Shown here: positions 52,302 to 59,694 of the stretch, in pieces
How the letters are laid out: each line of letters begins with the position of its first letter
How positions within the stretch are numbered: position 1 is the stretch's first letter
Origin: 34-65-8 sp963529855
GTDB lineage: Bacteria > Pseudomonadota > Alphaproteobacteria > Sphingomonadales > Sphingomonadaceae
Assembly: GCA_963529855.1 (NCBI GenBank)
Contig: CAURZK010000006.1
Location: forward strand, 62,001-126,000
Direction: 5' to 3'
Length of the DNA: 64,000 bases
Made by a program: the position numbers and the translations under genes
The notes under the pieces: model-generated
What the model saw: the letters and a program-made list of their open reading frames with translations, nothing else
The model's database searches: none
What the model was told of the DNA's origin: nothing

Positions 52302-52945
52302 TTGATATACTGTTCGAAGACGGTGAGGCGCTGGTAATCGACAAGCCCGGCGGGCTGCCGATCGAACGGCCGCGCAAAGGCGGACAGTCGCTGGACGATC
52401 ACCTCGATGCATTGAAGCTCGGCTTTCAGCGCGCGCCGGTGCCAGTTCACCGGCTCGATACCGACACGTCCGGCTGCCTGCTGCTGGCCCGCAATCCCAA
52501 GGCGCTGGCACGATTCGCGAAGGCATTCGAGGAACGCCGGGTCGACAAGCGCTATCTTGGCGTGCTTGCTGGCGAGATCGCCGAGGAAAGCGGCACGATC
52601 GAATTGGCCCTGTCGAAGATCAGCAGCGCGGAAAAAGGCTGGCGGATGATCCCGGCGAAGAAGGGCAAGCCTTCGGTCACACATTGGCGCGCCATGGCGG
52701 TGATCGGCGGACGCACGCTGGTGGAATTCCGGCCCGAAACCGGGCGTACGCACCAGTTGCGGGTCCATTCCGCTTCCGGCCTGGGCATACCGTTGGTCGG
52801 CGATCCGGTGTATGGCGATGGCAAGGGCAAGCGGACACTGCTCCACGCTGCTGGAATCACTCTGCATCGCGACGCAAAGCCCGCAATCGTCGCGACGGCC
52901 CCTCTGCCGGCGGATTTCGCTGCGCTCGGTTTCTCCGATGGGTAG
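52298..52945 (+). CDS. RluA-family pseudouridine synthase
   Basis: RNA pseudouridine synthase of 215 aa. The catalytic aspartate lies in VHRLDTDTSGCLLLA, and FRPETGRTHQLRVHSASGLG is the second family motif. There is no S4 domain, so it resembles the small RluA/TruC-type enzymes; the RNA target is undetermined. It is coupled to pabBC and overlaps arfB by eight bases, placing it with translation genes. Confidence 0.92.
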   Translation: MIDILFEDGEALVIDKPGGLPIERPRKGGQSLDDHLDALKLGFQRAPVPVHRLDTDTSGCLLLARNPKALARFAKAFEERRVDKRYLGVLAGEIAEESGTIELALSKISSAEKGWRMIPAKKGKPSVTHWRAMAVIGGRTLVEFRPETGRTHQLRVHSASGLGIPLVGDPVYGDGKGKRTLLHAAGITLHRDAKPAIVATAPLPADFAALGFSDG

Positions 52946-53351
52946 GGTCGCCGATCTTGCGCTGGAACTGGCGCAGGAGAAGTTTTTCGTCGCGGGCGGG
53001 CCCGGCGGGCAGAATGTCAACAAGGTCGCAACGGCGGTCCAGCTCAGGGTCGACGTCTTCGCACTCGGCCTTTCGCCAGATGCCTATCACCGGCTCGTCG
53101 CAATTGCCGGGAGCAAGCTGACCAAGGACGGCGAAATCGTGCTGACTGCGCGCGAATATCGCACGCAGGAACAGAACCGCGAGGCGGCGCGGGCGCGGCT
53201 GAAGGCTATGATCGAGGAGGCGCTGAACCCGCCAAAGGCGCGCGGCAAGGTGAAGCTTAATCGCGTTGGCAAGGTACAGCGGCTCAAGGCGAAGAAGGTA
53301 CGCGGCGAGGTGAAGGCGGGACGGGGCAAGATCGATCGCCGGGACTGGTAG
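52938..53351 (+). CDS. arfB: Peptidyl-tRNA hydrolase ArfB, ribosome-rescue factor
   Basis: Releases nascent peptides from stalled, non-stop ribosomes; 137 aa. The catalytic loop AGGPGGQNVNKVATAVQLR contains the GGQ motif. The C-terminal basic tail (KVKLNRVGKVQRLKAKKVRG onward) would enter the empty mRNA channel. It has no class I codon-recognition domain. The start ATG 52938 lies within the RluA-type gene. Confidence 0.93.
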   Translation: MGRVADLALELAQEKFFVAGGPGGQNVNKVATAVQLRVDVFALGLSPDAYHRLVAIAGSKLTKDGEIVLTAREYRTQEQNREAARARLKAMIEEALNPPKARGKVKLNRVGKVQRLKAKKVRGEVKAGRGKIDRRDW

Positions 53352-53409
53352 ATGCCTGCGCTCGGCCGCTTGACTTTCACAGGTGAATCGCCCAATGGGC
53401 GCGCCGACC

Positions 53410-53440
53410 GGGCGGCCATAAGGTGCCGCCCTAACTGCTT
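53410..53440 (+). terminator. Likely intrinsic terminator after arfB
   Basis: GGGCGGC (53410-53416), loop of eight bases, GCCGCCC (53425-53431), then TAACTGCTTTT. The T-run is interrupted, so strength is uncertain. It separates the pabBC-RluA-arfB unit from rpmG. Confidence 0.6.
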
Positions 53441-53482
53441 TTCCGGCCGCCACGGCCGCATCAGGACACCTAGGAACACGCC

Positions 53483-53650
53483 ATGGCGAAACCCGCAACT
53501 GTCAAGATCCGGCTGGTCTCTACCGCCGACACCGGGTTCTTCTACGTTACCAAGAAGAATCCGCGTAACACGACCGAAAAGATGACCTTCCGCAAATATG
53601 ACCCCGTCGTGCGCAAGCATGTCGAGTTCAAGGAAGCCAAGATCAAGTGA
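53483..53650 (+). CDS. rpmG: Ribosomal protein bL33
   Basis: Large-subunit ribosomal protein of 55 aa: MAKPATVKIRLVSTADTGFF, then YVTKKNPRNTTEKMTFRKYD, ending KEAKIK. It has no cysteines, so it is the zinc-independent form. AGGA precedes the ATG. It lies alone between the arfB terminator and lolA; rpmH is not near. Confidence 0.95.
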   Translation: MAKPATVKIRLVSTADTGFFYVTKKNPRNTTEKMTFRKYDPVVRKHVEFKEAKIK

Positions 53651-53656
53651 TCTTCA

Positions 53657-53709
53657 GCCAGTGAACGGGAGCGCCGCCTGAACGGCGGGAACTTCCCGAG
53701 TTCACTGGC
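53657..53709 (+). other. Nested inverted repeats between rpmG and lolA
   Basis: A perfect outer 10-bp stem pairs GCCAGTGAAC (53657-53666) with GTTCACTGGC (53700-53709). Inside, GGGA/TCCC (53667-53670, 53694-53697) and CGCCG/CGGCG (53672-53676, 53683-53687) can pair. No T-run follows. It may be an RNA structure after rpmG mRNA, or a lolA leader element. Confidence 0.6.
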
Positions 53710-53740
53710 GGTTCAATGCTCCAAACTTAAAGAGCGGAGC

Positions 53741-54409
53741 ATGATGAACATCAAGAACATCGCTGTCACCCCCCTGCGCGCCGCAATTGCCGGCGCGCTG
53801 GCCGTTTCCATTCCAGCTGCCACGATGCTGGCGCCGGTCGCCCCGGCGGCGGCGCAGTCGTCGGCTGAACTGGATCGTGTCGTTGCCGCCCTGCGCGGCA
53901 TTTCGACGATGAAGGCTAACTTCACACAAACCGATCGCAAGGGGCAGACCGTTTCCGGCGTGATGACGCTGAAGCGGCCTGGCAAAATCCGGTTCGAATA
54001 TGAAAAGGGCGTGCCGCTGCTGCTCGTCTCGAATGGCAAGTCGCTGACCTTGGTCGATTACGAAGTGAACCAGGTCCAGCGTTGGCCGATTCAGAATTCG
54101 CCCCTCGGCGCGCTGCTCGATCCCAACCGCGATGTGAAGCGTTACGGCAAGCTCGTGCCGACGGGTCACTCCGATGTCGTTGGCGTGGAAGTGCGCGATC
54201 CCAAGAAGCCGGAGTTCGGCGTGATCACGCTGCTGTTCACGCGCAACCCTTCGGCGCCGGGCGGCCTGCAACTGACCAACTGGGTCGCACTTGATTCGCA
54301 GAATCACCGGACCACTGTCAGGCTTAGCGGGCACCGCTACGGCATGTCAGTCGCAGACAGCGCGTTCACCTATCGCGACCCGCGTCGATCGTCTCGTCGC
54401 CCCGGGTAA
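53741..54409 (+). CDS. lolA: Outer-membrane lipoprotein carrier LolA-like protein
   Basis: Periplasmic chaperone that carries lipoproteins from LolCDE to the outer membrane; 222 aa. A long signal region (to about AAAQ, residue 39) is followed by LDRVVAALRGISTMKANFTQ and VSGVMTLKRPGKIRFEYEKG, the usual LolA core. GVITLLF and NWVALDSQNHRTTVRLSG are also typical. A GGAG lies just before the ATG at 53741. It is monocistronic by position. Confidence 0.88.
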   Translation: MMNIKNIAVTPLRAAIAGALAVSIPAATMLAPVAPAAAQSSAELDRVVAALRGISTMKANFTQTDRKGQTVSGVMTLKRPGKIRFEYEKGVPLLLVSNGKSLTLVDYEVNQVQRWPIQNSPLGALLDPNRDVKRYGKLVPTGHSDVVGVEVRDPKKPEFGVITLLFTRNPSAPGGLQLTNWVALDSQNHRTTVRLSGHRYGMSVADSAFTYRDPRRSSRRPG

Positions 54410-54585
54410 ACGGAACGGCGATGCAGCGCCCGACCGATGCGACAAATTGCTTCACGCCGTTCATTGCGGCGAAAGCCAGCCGGGCCTAATTTACTCCTAC
54501 GACGTGACTGGAGGCGGGTTTCCCCCCTGTTGCCCTGACCTCCACCATTAGGTCGCGTCGCAAAGCGTGACGAACGCTGACAAGG
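54410..54585 (+). ncRNA. Structured intergenic stretch, candidate small RNA or rnpA leader
   Basis: No coding frame is credible here. Several short inverted repeats occur (CGCCG/CGGCG in the first half, TGGAGG/CCTCCA and GCGT/ACGC in the second), and the region ends in a strong terminator at 54586. A transcript of roughly 100-200 bases is possible. It does not match the conserved core of 4.5S RNA or tmRNA that I know. The promoter was not identified. Confidence 0.35.
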
Positions 54586-54625
54586 AACCCTCGTGCCAAT
54601 GCCCCCGGCACGAGGGTTTTCTTTT
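54586..54625 (+). terminator. Strong intrinsic terminator before rnpA
   Basis: AACCCTCGTGCC (54586-54597) pairs perfectly with GGCACGAGGGTT (54607-54618) around a nine-base loop, followed by TTCTTTT. It ends 27 bases before the rnpA start. It must stop something that begins after lolA or reads through from it. Confidence 0.9.
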
Positions 54626-54652
54626 GCCCGTTCGCGACCTAGTTCACCAAGC

Positions 54653-55036
54653 ATGGACCCTCGGCCAACCGTAATGCGCAAGCGGGCGGATTTCGTCGCC
54701 GCCAATCGCGGCCTGCGAATCGCGCGGCCGGGTTTCGTGTTGCTGTTTCGGCCCAACGGCGGGCTTGGGACGCGGTATGGGATCACCGTTACCAAGAAGA
54801 TCGGCAATGCGGTTGTCCGCAACCGGATCAAGCGGCGGTTTCGCGAACTGCTGCGCGCCGAACTGCCCGGTGGCGGCCTTGCGGACCATGATCACGTGCT
54901 GATCGGGCGAGACGGCGGAGCTGACCGGGATTTCGCTTTGATGCGCGCTGACCTTGCAACTGCGCTGGCGAAGGCTGCGACAGGCAAGGGCGATCCGCCG
55001 CGCCCGCGCGGTTCACGCCGCGGCGCGCGGCGATGA
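54653..55036 (+). CDS. rnpA: Ribonuclease P protein component
   Basis: Basic protein subunit of RNase P, 127 aa, required with the catalytic RNA for tRNA 5' maturation. The signature RIARPGFVLLFRP and the RNA-binding GNAVVRNRIKRRFRELLR are clear. The C-terminus is Arg/Gly-rich and longer than in enterics. ATG 54653 or 54674 (MRKRADFVAANRG) could be the start. It overlaps yidD by four bases; rpmH, usually just upstream, is absent. Confidence 0.92.
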   Translation: MDPRPTVMRKRADFVAANRGLRIARPGFVLLFRPNGGLGTRYGITVTKKIGNAVVRNRIKRRFRELLRAELPGGGLADHDHVLIGRDGGADRDFALMRADLATALAKAATGKGDPPRPRGSRRGARR

Positions 55037-55242
55037 AGCATGTCCTCATCCTGATCGCGCGTGGTTGGCAACTGGGACCATCCCGGGTGTTGCCGCCGAC
55101 CTGCCGCTATGCCCCCACTTGCTCGCAATACGCGATCGAAGCGCTGGGCAAGCACGGGGCAATCAAGGGTGGATGGATGGCGCTGAAGCGTATAATGCGC
55201 TGCCACCCTTGGGGCGGGCACGGCTTTGATCCGGTGCCGTAG
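55033..55242 (+). CDS. yidD: Membrane protein insertion efficiency factor
   Basis: Protein of 69 aa linked to YidC-dependent insertion. The three-cysteine pattern PTCRYAPTCSQYAIEALGKHG and CHPWGGHGFDPVP are the family hallmarks. It lies between rnpA and yidC as in most bacteria. The yidC promoter seems to be inside its last codons. Confidence 0.95.
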   Translation: MKHVLILIARGWQLGPSRVLPPTCRYAPTCSQYAIEALGKHGAIKGGWMALKRIMRCHPWGGHGFDPVP

Positions 55243-55254
55243 TATCTATATAAC
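55226..55254 (+). promoter_or_regulatory. yidC promoter within the end of yidD
   Basis: TTGATC (55226-55231), 17 bases, TATAAC (55249-55254). The expected start at about 55261 gives a 27-base leader containing ACGGGA before the TTG at 55288. This would let yidC be expressed apart from rnpA-yidD. Confidence 0.6.
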
Positions 55255-55287
55255 ACACCTGACCTTTACCGACACGGGATCGATATC

Positions 55288-57024
55288 TTGGATAACCAGC
55301 GCAATCTCCTGCTAGCCGTGGTGCTGTGCGGCCTGCTGATCTTCGGCTGGGACGCCGCGATGCGCTATTACTACCCCCAGCCGATCGAAACGGCGCAGGA
55401 AGCCGCTGCCAAGAGCGGTGCTTCGCAGGCTGCGACCCGCGGCGCCGGGCTCGACGCGGCGACGGCGCCTGCTGCCGGCACGCCGCGGGCCAGCGCGCCG
55501 CCGGTGCGCATCGACGCGCCGCGTCTGGCCGGCTCGGTCAACCCGGTCGGTGCCCGTGTCGATAACGTCACGCTGAAGGATTACCGCGCCACGGTGGACG
55601 AAGACAGCGGCCCGGTCCGCCTGTTCGCGCCGGCAAGTGCGGATCGCCCGCACTATGCCGAGTTCGGCTTCCTGGTGGATGGCCGCCGCGTGACTGGCCC
55701 CGACACGGTGTGGCAGGTCGAAGGTGGTCCGCTTGCCCCGGGCAGTCCGGTTACGCTGCGGCATACCACAGCCGGCGGCCAGCGGCTGGCGATCCGTTTT
55801 ACGGTCGATGAAAACTACATGCTGTCCGTCATACAAAGCGCAGCCAACAGCGGCACTGGCGCTGCCGTGATCCAGCCCTTTGCCACGATTCAGCGCACCA
55901 GTGTTGGCGCCGATCCCAGCCAGTGGATTGCGCACACTGGTCCGATCGGGGGCTTCGGCGGAACGGTCAATTACGATTACGATTACGACGACGTGGCCGA
56001 GCTTGGCAGCGCGACGGGCGAGGGCCGGGCCGACTGGATCGGGTTTACCGACAATTACTGGCTCAGCGCACTCGTTCCGCAACGGGGCACCGCCACGCAA
56101 AGCGAATTCCGATCGCTGGGTAACGACCTCTACCGTGCCGACGTAATCTACGATCCGGTTACGCTGGCGGCGGGTGCCGGTGAGACGCGTACAACCGGCC
56201 TGTTCGTCGGGGCGAAGGAAAGCCGTGTCCTCGATGCATATCAGGATGCCGGTGTCTCGCAATTCGGCCTCGCGATCAGCTGGGGCTGGTTCCGATGGTT
56301 CGAAAAGCCGATGCTGGCCTTGCTCCGCATCCTCAATGACTTCGCCGGCAATTTCGGCGTTGCGATCATCCTGCTGACGCTAATCGTGCGTCTGGTGATG
56401 TTCCCGATCGCGCAGAAGCAGTTTGCCAGCATGGCAGCGATGAAGGCGATCCAGCCGAAGATGAAGGCGCTGCAGGAACGCTACAAAGACGACAAGCAGA
56501 AGCAGCAGCAGGAAATCATGGCGCTGTACAAGAAGGAGGGCGTCAATCCGCTCGCCGGGTGCCTGCCGATCCTGATCCAGATTCCGATCTTCTTCGCGCT
56601 CTACAAGGTGCTGATCCTCGCGATCGAGATGCGGCACGAACCGTTCATCGATTTCTGGATCAAGGACCTGTCGGCCCGCGATCCGTGGACCATCCTGAAC
56701 CTGTTCGGCCTGTTGCCATTCGATCCCCCCGGGTTCCTGGCGATTGGTGTGCTGGCGGTATTGCTCGGCATCACCATGTGGCTCACTTTCCGCCTCAACC
56801 CGGCGGCGATGGACCCGATGCAGCAGCAGATCTTCAGCATCATGCCGTGGATCCTGATGTTCGTGATGGCGCCGTTCGCGGCAGGGCTCCTGCTCTACTG
56901 GGTCACCTCCAACATCCTCACGCTGGCGCAGCAGACCTATCTCTATTCCAAGCATCCCCAGCTGAAGGCGCAGGCGGAAAAGGACAAGGCGGCGCAAGCG
57001 AGCGAGGCGAAGGGCAAAGCGTGA
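55288..57024 (+). CDS. yidC: Membrane protein insertase YidC
   Basis: Inserts and folds inner-membrane proteins, alone or with SecYEG; 578 aa. The start is TTG (M-DNQRNLLLAVVL) with TM1, then a large periplasmic domain (about 40-340) and five conserved membrane segments. Signatures include GWFRWFEKPMLALLRILND, FPIAQKQFASMAAMKAIQPK and NPLAGCLPILIQIPIFFALY. The C-terminal tail is basic. It overlaps yihA as GTGA. Confidence 0.97.
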   Translation: MDNQRNLLLAVVLCGLLIFGWDAAMRYYYPQPIETAQEAAAKSGASQAATRGAGLDAATAPAAGTPRASAPPVRIDAPRLAGSVNPVGARVDNVTLKDYRATVDEDSGPVRLFAPASADRPHYAEFGFLVDGRRVTGPDTVWQVEGGPLAPGSPVTLRHTTAGGQRLAIRFTVDENYMLSVIQSAANSGTGAAVIQPFATIQRTSVGADPSQWIAHTGPIGGFGGTVNYDYDYDDVAELGSATGEGRADWIGFTDNYWLSALVPQRGTATQSEFRSLGNDLYRADVIYDPVTLAAGAGETRTTGLFVGAKESRVLDAYQDAGVSQFGLAISWGWFRWFEKPMLALLRILNDFAGNFGVAIILLTLIVRLVMFPIAQKQFASMAAMKAIQPKMKALQERYKDDKQKQQQEIMALYKKEGVNPLAGCLPILIQIPIFFALYKVLILAIEMRHEPFIDFWIKDLSARDPWTILNLFGLLPFDPPGFLAIGVLAVLLGITMWLTFRLNPAAMDPMQQQIFSIMPWILMFVMAPFAAGLLLYWVTSNILTLAQQTYLYSKHPQLKAQAEKDKAAQASEAKGKA

Positions 57025-57674
57025 CGCCCGAGGAAGAAACCGCGCGGGCCGAGCTCGCGGAACGTGCAGCCAGGCTGTTTTCGGGCCGGGTAGAGTTTCT
57101 GCTCTCGGCTCCGCAGCTCAAATTCCTGCCCGATCCGGGGGTGCCGGAAATCGCCTTTTGCGGACGATCGAACGTGGGCAAGTCGTCGCTGCTCAACGCG
57201 CTGACGGGCCGGCGGGCGATCGCGCGCGCTTCGGTCACGCCGGGCCGCACCCAGGAACTGAACTTCTTCGAAGTAGGCGAACCGACGCTGTTCCGCCTGG
57301 TCGACATGCCCGGCTATGGTTTCGCCAAGGCGCCAATCAAGGTGGTCGACAAGTGGAAGGCCTTGGTCCGTACCTACCTGCGCGGTCGCGCGGCACTGGC
57401 GCGCACGCTGGTGCTGGTCGATGCGCGCCATGGCCTGAAGGACGTCGATCGCGAGATGATGAAGATGCTGGACGAAGCGGCCGTGACCTACCGCGTCGTC
57501 CTGACCAAAGCGGACAAGATCAAGGCAAGCGAGCTGCAGGCGACCACCGCGAAAGTGGCCGAAGAAGCGCGGACTCACGTCGCGGCCTATCCCGAGGTTC
57601 ACGTGACCTCGAGCGAGAAGGGCATGGGCATCGCCGAGCTAAGGGCCGCGGTGCTGAGCGACGCGGGGGTTTGA
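57021..57674 (+). CDS. engB: Ribosome biogenesis GTPase YihA/YsxC (EngB)
   Basis: GTPase for large-subunit assembly, 217 aa. G1 is FCGRSNVGKSSLLNALTG, G3 is DMPGYGFAKAP and G4 is LTKADKIK. The GTG start at 57021 shares bases with the yidC stop. It is the last gene of the rnpA-yidD-yidC run. Confidence 0.95.
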   Translation: MTPEEETARAELAERAARLFSGRVEFLLSAPQLKFLPDPGVPEIAFCGRSNVGKSSLLNALTGRRAIARASVTPGRTQELNFFEVGEPTLFRLVDMPGYGFAKAPIKVVDKWKALVRTYLRGRAALARTLVLVDARHGLKDVDREMMKMLDEAAVTYRVVLTKADKIKASELQATTAKVAEEARTHVAAYPEVHVTSSEKGMGIAELRAAVLSDAGV

Positions 57675-57784
57675 GAGGCGGCGGCGGCTTTAGGGCTGCT
57701 TAAGTGGGCCTGCGAATGGCGTATTAGGGGTGGACAGCTGACATGGGGAATTGCTGATTTAACCCACGCTCGTAAGCTGAGCAC

Positions 57785-58216
57785 ATGGAACTGAGATATC
57801 TGCAGCTGGCGCCAAACGCGTCTCTCCCGCAGCTTACAACCGGTCCGCTTCGAGTGGTTGTCGTATCAGAGATTACAGTCAGTGATGAGTGGCGAAAAAG
57901 CACCGCCCGATGGTTGGTGAACGGCGGTTGCCTCTATGTGGTTGCTTGGGGAGTGGAGTGCGAAAAATGGCACGACGCTGTTGATCGGGCGGTACTTGAA
58001 ACGTTCGATTTCGGCGATATTCCCGACGATAAGTTTGTGATGACGACGTGGCACAGCGATGAGCCACTCTCGGAAGCGTTATGGTTCGCCGGAAACTGTG
58101 CGTTCCACCCCGATGTCGAACTTCAACTAACCTTAGTCCTTCATGTCGCTGATGAAGCGAAACCGGACGAGATAATCGCGACTTATTCGGTCAGCCAAAC
58201 GCTGGCCGACGAATGA
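57785..58216 (+). CDS. Small uncharacterised protein (DUF7684-like)
   Basis: Soluble protein of 143 aa. Notable are CLYVVAWGVECEKWHDAVDR and FVMTTWHSDEPLSEALWFAG, resembling the DUF7684 family; I recall this family by pattern only. No catalytic motif or signal peptide was seen. Base composition is less GC-rich than in the neighbouring housekeeping genes, and the gene opens a patch of small genes and repeats, so transfer is possible. Confidence 0.7.
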   Translation: MELRYLQLAPNASLPQLTTGPLRVVVVSEITVSDEWRKSTARWLVNGGCLYVVAWGVECEKWHDAVDRAVLETFDFGDIPDDKFVMTTWHSDEPLSEALWFAGNCAFHPDVELQLTLVLHVADEAKPDEIIATYSVSQTLADE

Positions 58217-58219
58217 CCT

Positions 58220-58260
58220 GATGTCCGCTAGGGAGTCGTTAGGGGCGGGTCCGCTTTTGG
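58220..58260 (+). repeat. 41-base repeat, copy A
   Basis: Begins GATGTCCGCTAGGGAGTCG and ends TCCGCTTTTGG. It aligns over 41 bases with copy B at 58821, with differences mainly in the middle. The two copies flank the ACP-like membrane gene at a spacing of 601 bases. Confidence 0.6.
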
Positions 58261-58370
58261 ATCAGAAACCGACATAGCTGCCTGTCTGGTTATAGAGCGT
58301 AAGGGCTAATCGATGCAGGAGCCGCTCAGGGGTGATTTGCAGACATTCGCCGTCACGGTAGGATGTGGTT

Positions 58371-58832
58371 GTGACCGACGACCCATCAGCGATTGTACGC
58401 AAGCTCCTAATCGAGGGGCAGGGAGTGCCCGAGCGCAAGGTGACGCCCGATGCTCGGATATTGCACGACTTGGGCGTTGATGGTGACGACGCGAGCGAGA
58501 TGTTCGCAGCGTTGCATGAGCGGTTCGGCACGGATTTTTCCGAACTGAACGGGCAGTGGCTGACGTTCTTCAACACTGAGGGCGCGAGCCCCCGAGCAAT
58601 CTTGATCGGTATTTTCACCGTGCTCGTAGCCGGTGGCGCTGCGGGCATGCTCACGGCCGCACTAGATTGGCCGACGATTGTAGCATGGGGGATGGCGATA
58701 GCTTTGCTGGTTTGTGGCGGATGGTTGTTCTCGCGGTGGTTCGGGCGAGAACTACAGCCCCTAACCGTCGCTGGACTTGCGGAGATTGTTCAAGCTGGCC
58801 GCTGGCCATCTGATCCCGCCGATGTCCGCTAA
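58371..58832 (+). CDS. DUF1493-like, ACP-fold protein with membrane segments
   Basis: Protein of 153 aa. The N-terminal 60 residues resemble an acyl carrier protein, but at the phosphopantetheine serine the sequence is LGVDGDDASEMFAALHERFG, so carrier function is unlikely. Two hydrophobic segments follow (about 75-120), then LTVAGLAEIVQAGRWP, which is typical of the DUF1493 C-terminus. GTG 58371 is chosen since AGGA precedes it; GTG 58365 is possible. The last codons lie inside repeat copy B. The function is unknown. Confidence 0.65.
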   Translation: MTDDPSAIVRKLLIEGQGVPERKVTPDARILHDLGVDGDDASEMFAALHERFGTDFSELNGQWLTFFNTEGASPRAILIGIFTVLVAGGAAGMLTAALDWPTIVAWGMAIALLVCGGWLFSRWFGRELQPLTVAGLAEIVQAGRWPSDPADVR

Positions 58833-58861
58833 GGGGTCGCTTCGACAAATTCCGCTTCTGG
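58821..58861 (+). repeat. 41-base repeat, copy B
   Basis: Begins GATGTCCGCTAAGGGGTCG and ends TCCGCTTCTGG. It overlaps the final three codons and stop of the ACP-like gene. A further TGAAAGGAGGCGTTAGC follows. Confidence 0.6.
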
Positions 58862-58948
58862 CTGAAAGGAGGCGTTAGCCGCCCGGCAGGTTTCAGGATC
58901 GAGCCGCTCCGCCCCCAATTGCTGAAAGGGGGTGGAAAGCAGCCGTGG

Positions 58949-59131
58949 TCAGTTTCCGCGCCACTGCCGTCGAATGCTTAGGAACGCGGCGGGGATTGCT
59001 ACCGCGAACGCAATGCAGACTGCTAGGTTCACCGACCATGTGGGCGCGTCCAGCCGAAGCAATCCAAAGACGGTTACGCACGAGGCGATCTGAATAGCCC
59101 AGAGAGTATTTTCCCAGCGAGTGCGAGTCAT
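58949..59131 (-). CDS. Small two-segment membrane protein
   Basis: Hypothetical protein of 60 aa (MTRTRWENTLWAIQIASCVT onward) with two hydrophobic segments and a basic C-terminus (SIRRQWRGN). The ATG at 59131 is the best initiator; eight more codons are open upstream. No family was recognised. It is convergent with the ACP-like gene, 116 bases away. Confidence 0.45.
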   Translation of the reverse strand: MTRTRWENTLWAIQIASCVTVFGLLRLDAPTWSVNLAVCIAFAVAIPAAFLSIRRQWRGN

Positions 59132-59248
59132 GAAGGTAGTGTCGCGAAAAATCATGACGTCAGCAATGGGGCCGTTAGCGGCTGGTCCACACCTGGCGCA
59201 TGGCTGGCTCGATAAAATGGGCTCGAGCGGGGTGGCAAGCAGACGCTG

Positions 59249-59605
59249 CTATGTGCGACGCCTCAACCGGTGCCAGATCAGAAACAAGGCAAAAAGACCC
59301 CCGAGCAAATTAAGCGAGCCAAAAACCCAAAGGATTGGCTCAGGATCTAGAGCCACGTTTTGGGTGAGGTTCGAAAGAGTAAGGCCTACCGCTACAAAAA
59401 ATAGGTTTGCACCACCGATCGTCATTAGCGTTTTGGCGACCTTGGTAAGGGGGACAATATCTCCCGTTTCTGTATCTCGCACGGGCTTCCCAAAAGCGAA
59501 GACCGCCACACCCATACAGGCAATGAAGATAAAGCTTGCGCATCCAACCCAAATGAACAGGGTTGCCGAAAAAGGCACGAATTCAAAGGCAATGAATTTA
59601 GCCAT
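59249..59605 (-). CDS. Small three-segment membrane protein
   Basis: Hypothetical protein of 118 aa starting MAKFIAFEFVPFSATLF, with hydrophobic segments at about 9-32, 60-82 and 92-112 and a basic end (HRLRRRT). Codon use is less GC-biased than in the flanking metabolic genes. It is not related by eye to the 60-aa protein beside it. Confidence 0.6.
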   Translation of the reverse strand: MAKFIAFEFVPFSATLFIWVGCASFIFIACMGVAVFAFGKPVRDTETGDIVPLTKVAKTLMTIGGANLFFVAVGLTLSNLTQNVALDPEPILWVFGSLNLLGGLFALFLIWHRLRRRT

Positions 59606-59629
59606 ATCATTCACATTATCACCACGACC

Positions 59630-59670
59630 TAATGGCAGCAATGGGGTCGATTGCAGACTTTCCGCTTGTG
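59630..59670 (+). repeat. Diverged relative of the 41-base repeat
   Basis: AATGGCAGCAATGGGGTCG (59631-59649) and TTTCCGCTTGTGG (59659-59671) follow the same plan as copies A and B: a GGGGTCG core and a distal TCCGCTT. Another partial match, CAATGGGGCCGTTAGCGG, is at 59164-59181. The relationship is by eye. Confidence 0.35.
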
Positions 59671-59694
59671 GTACGCGACCACCCCATACCCGCC

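Noticed and set aside
54480..54625. 4.5S (SRP) RNA or tmRNA gene before rnpA
   Set aside because: The conserved SRP GNRA/asymmetric-loop core and the tmRNA tRNA-like ends are not present; kept only as an unassigned candidate.
58220..58861. Integron attC-type cassette sites around the ACP-like gene
   Set aside because: The repeats lack attC core sites (GTTRRRY and its complement) and the imperfect palindrome; no integrase gene is present.
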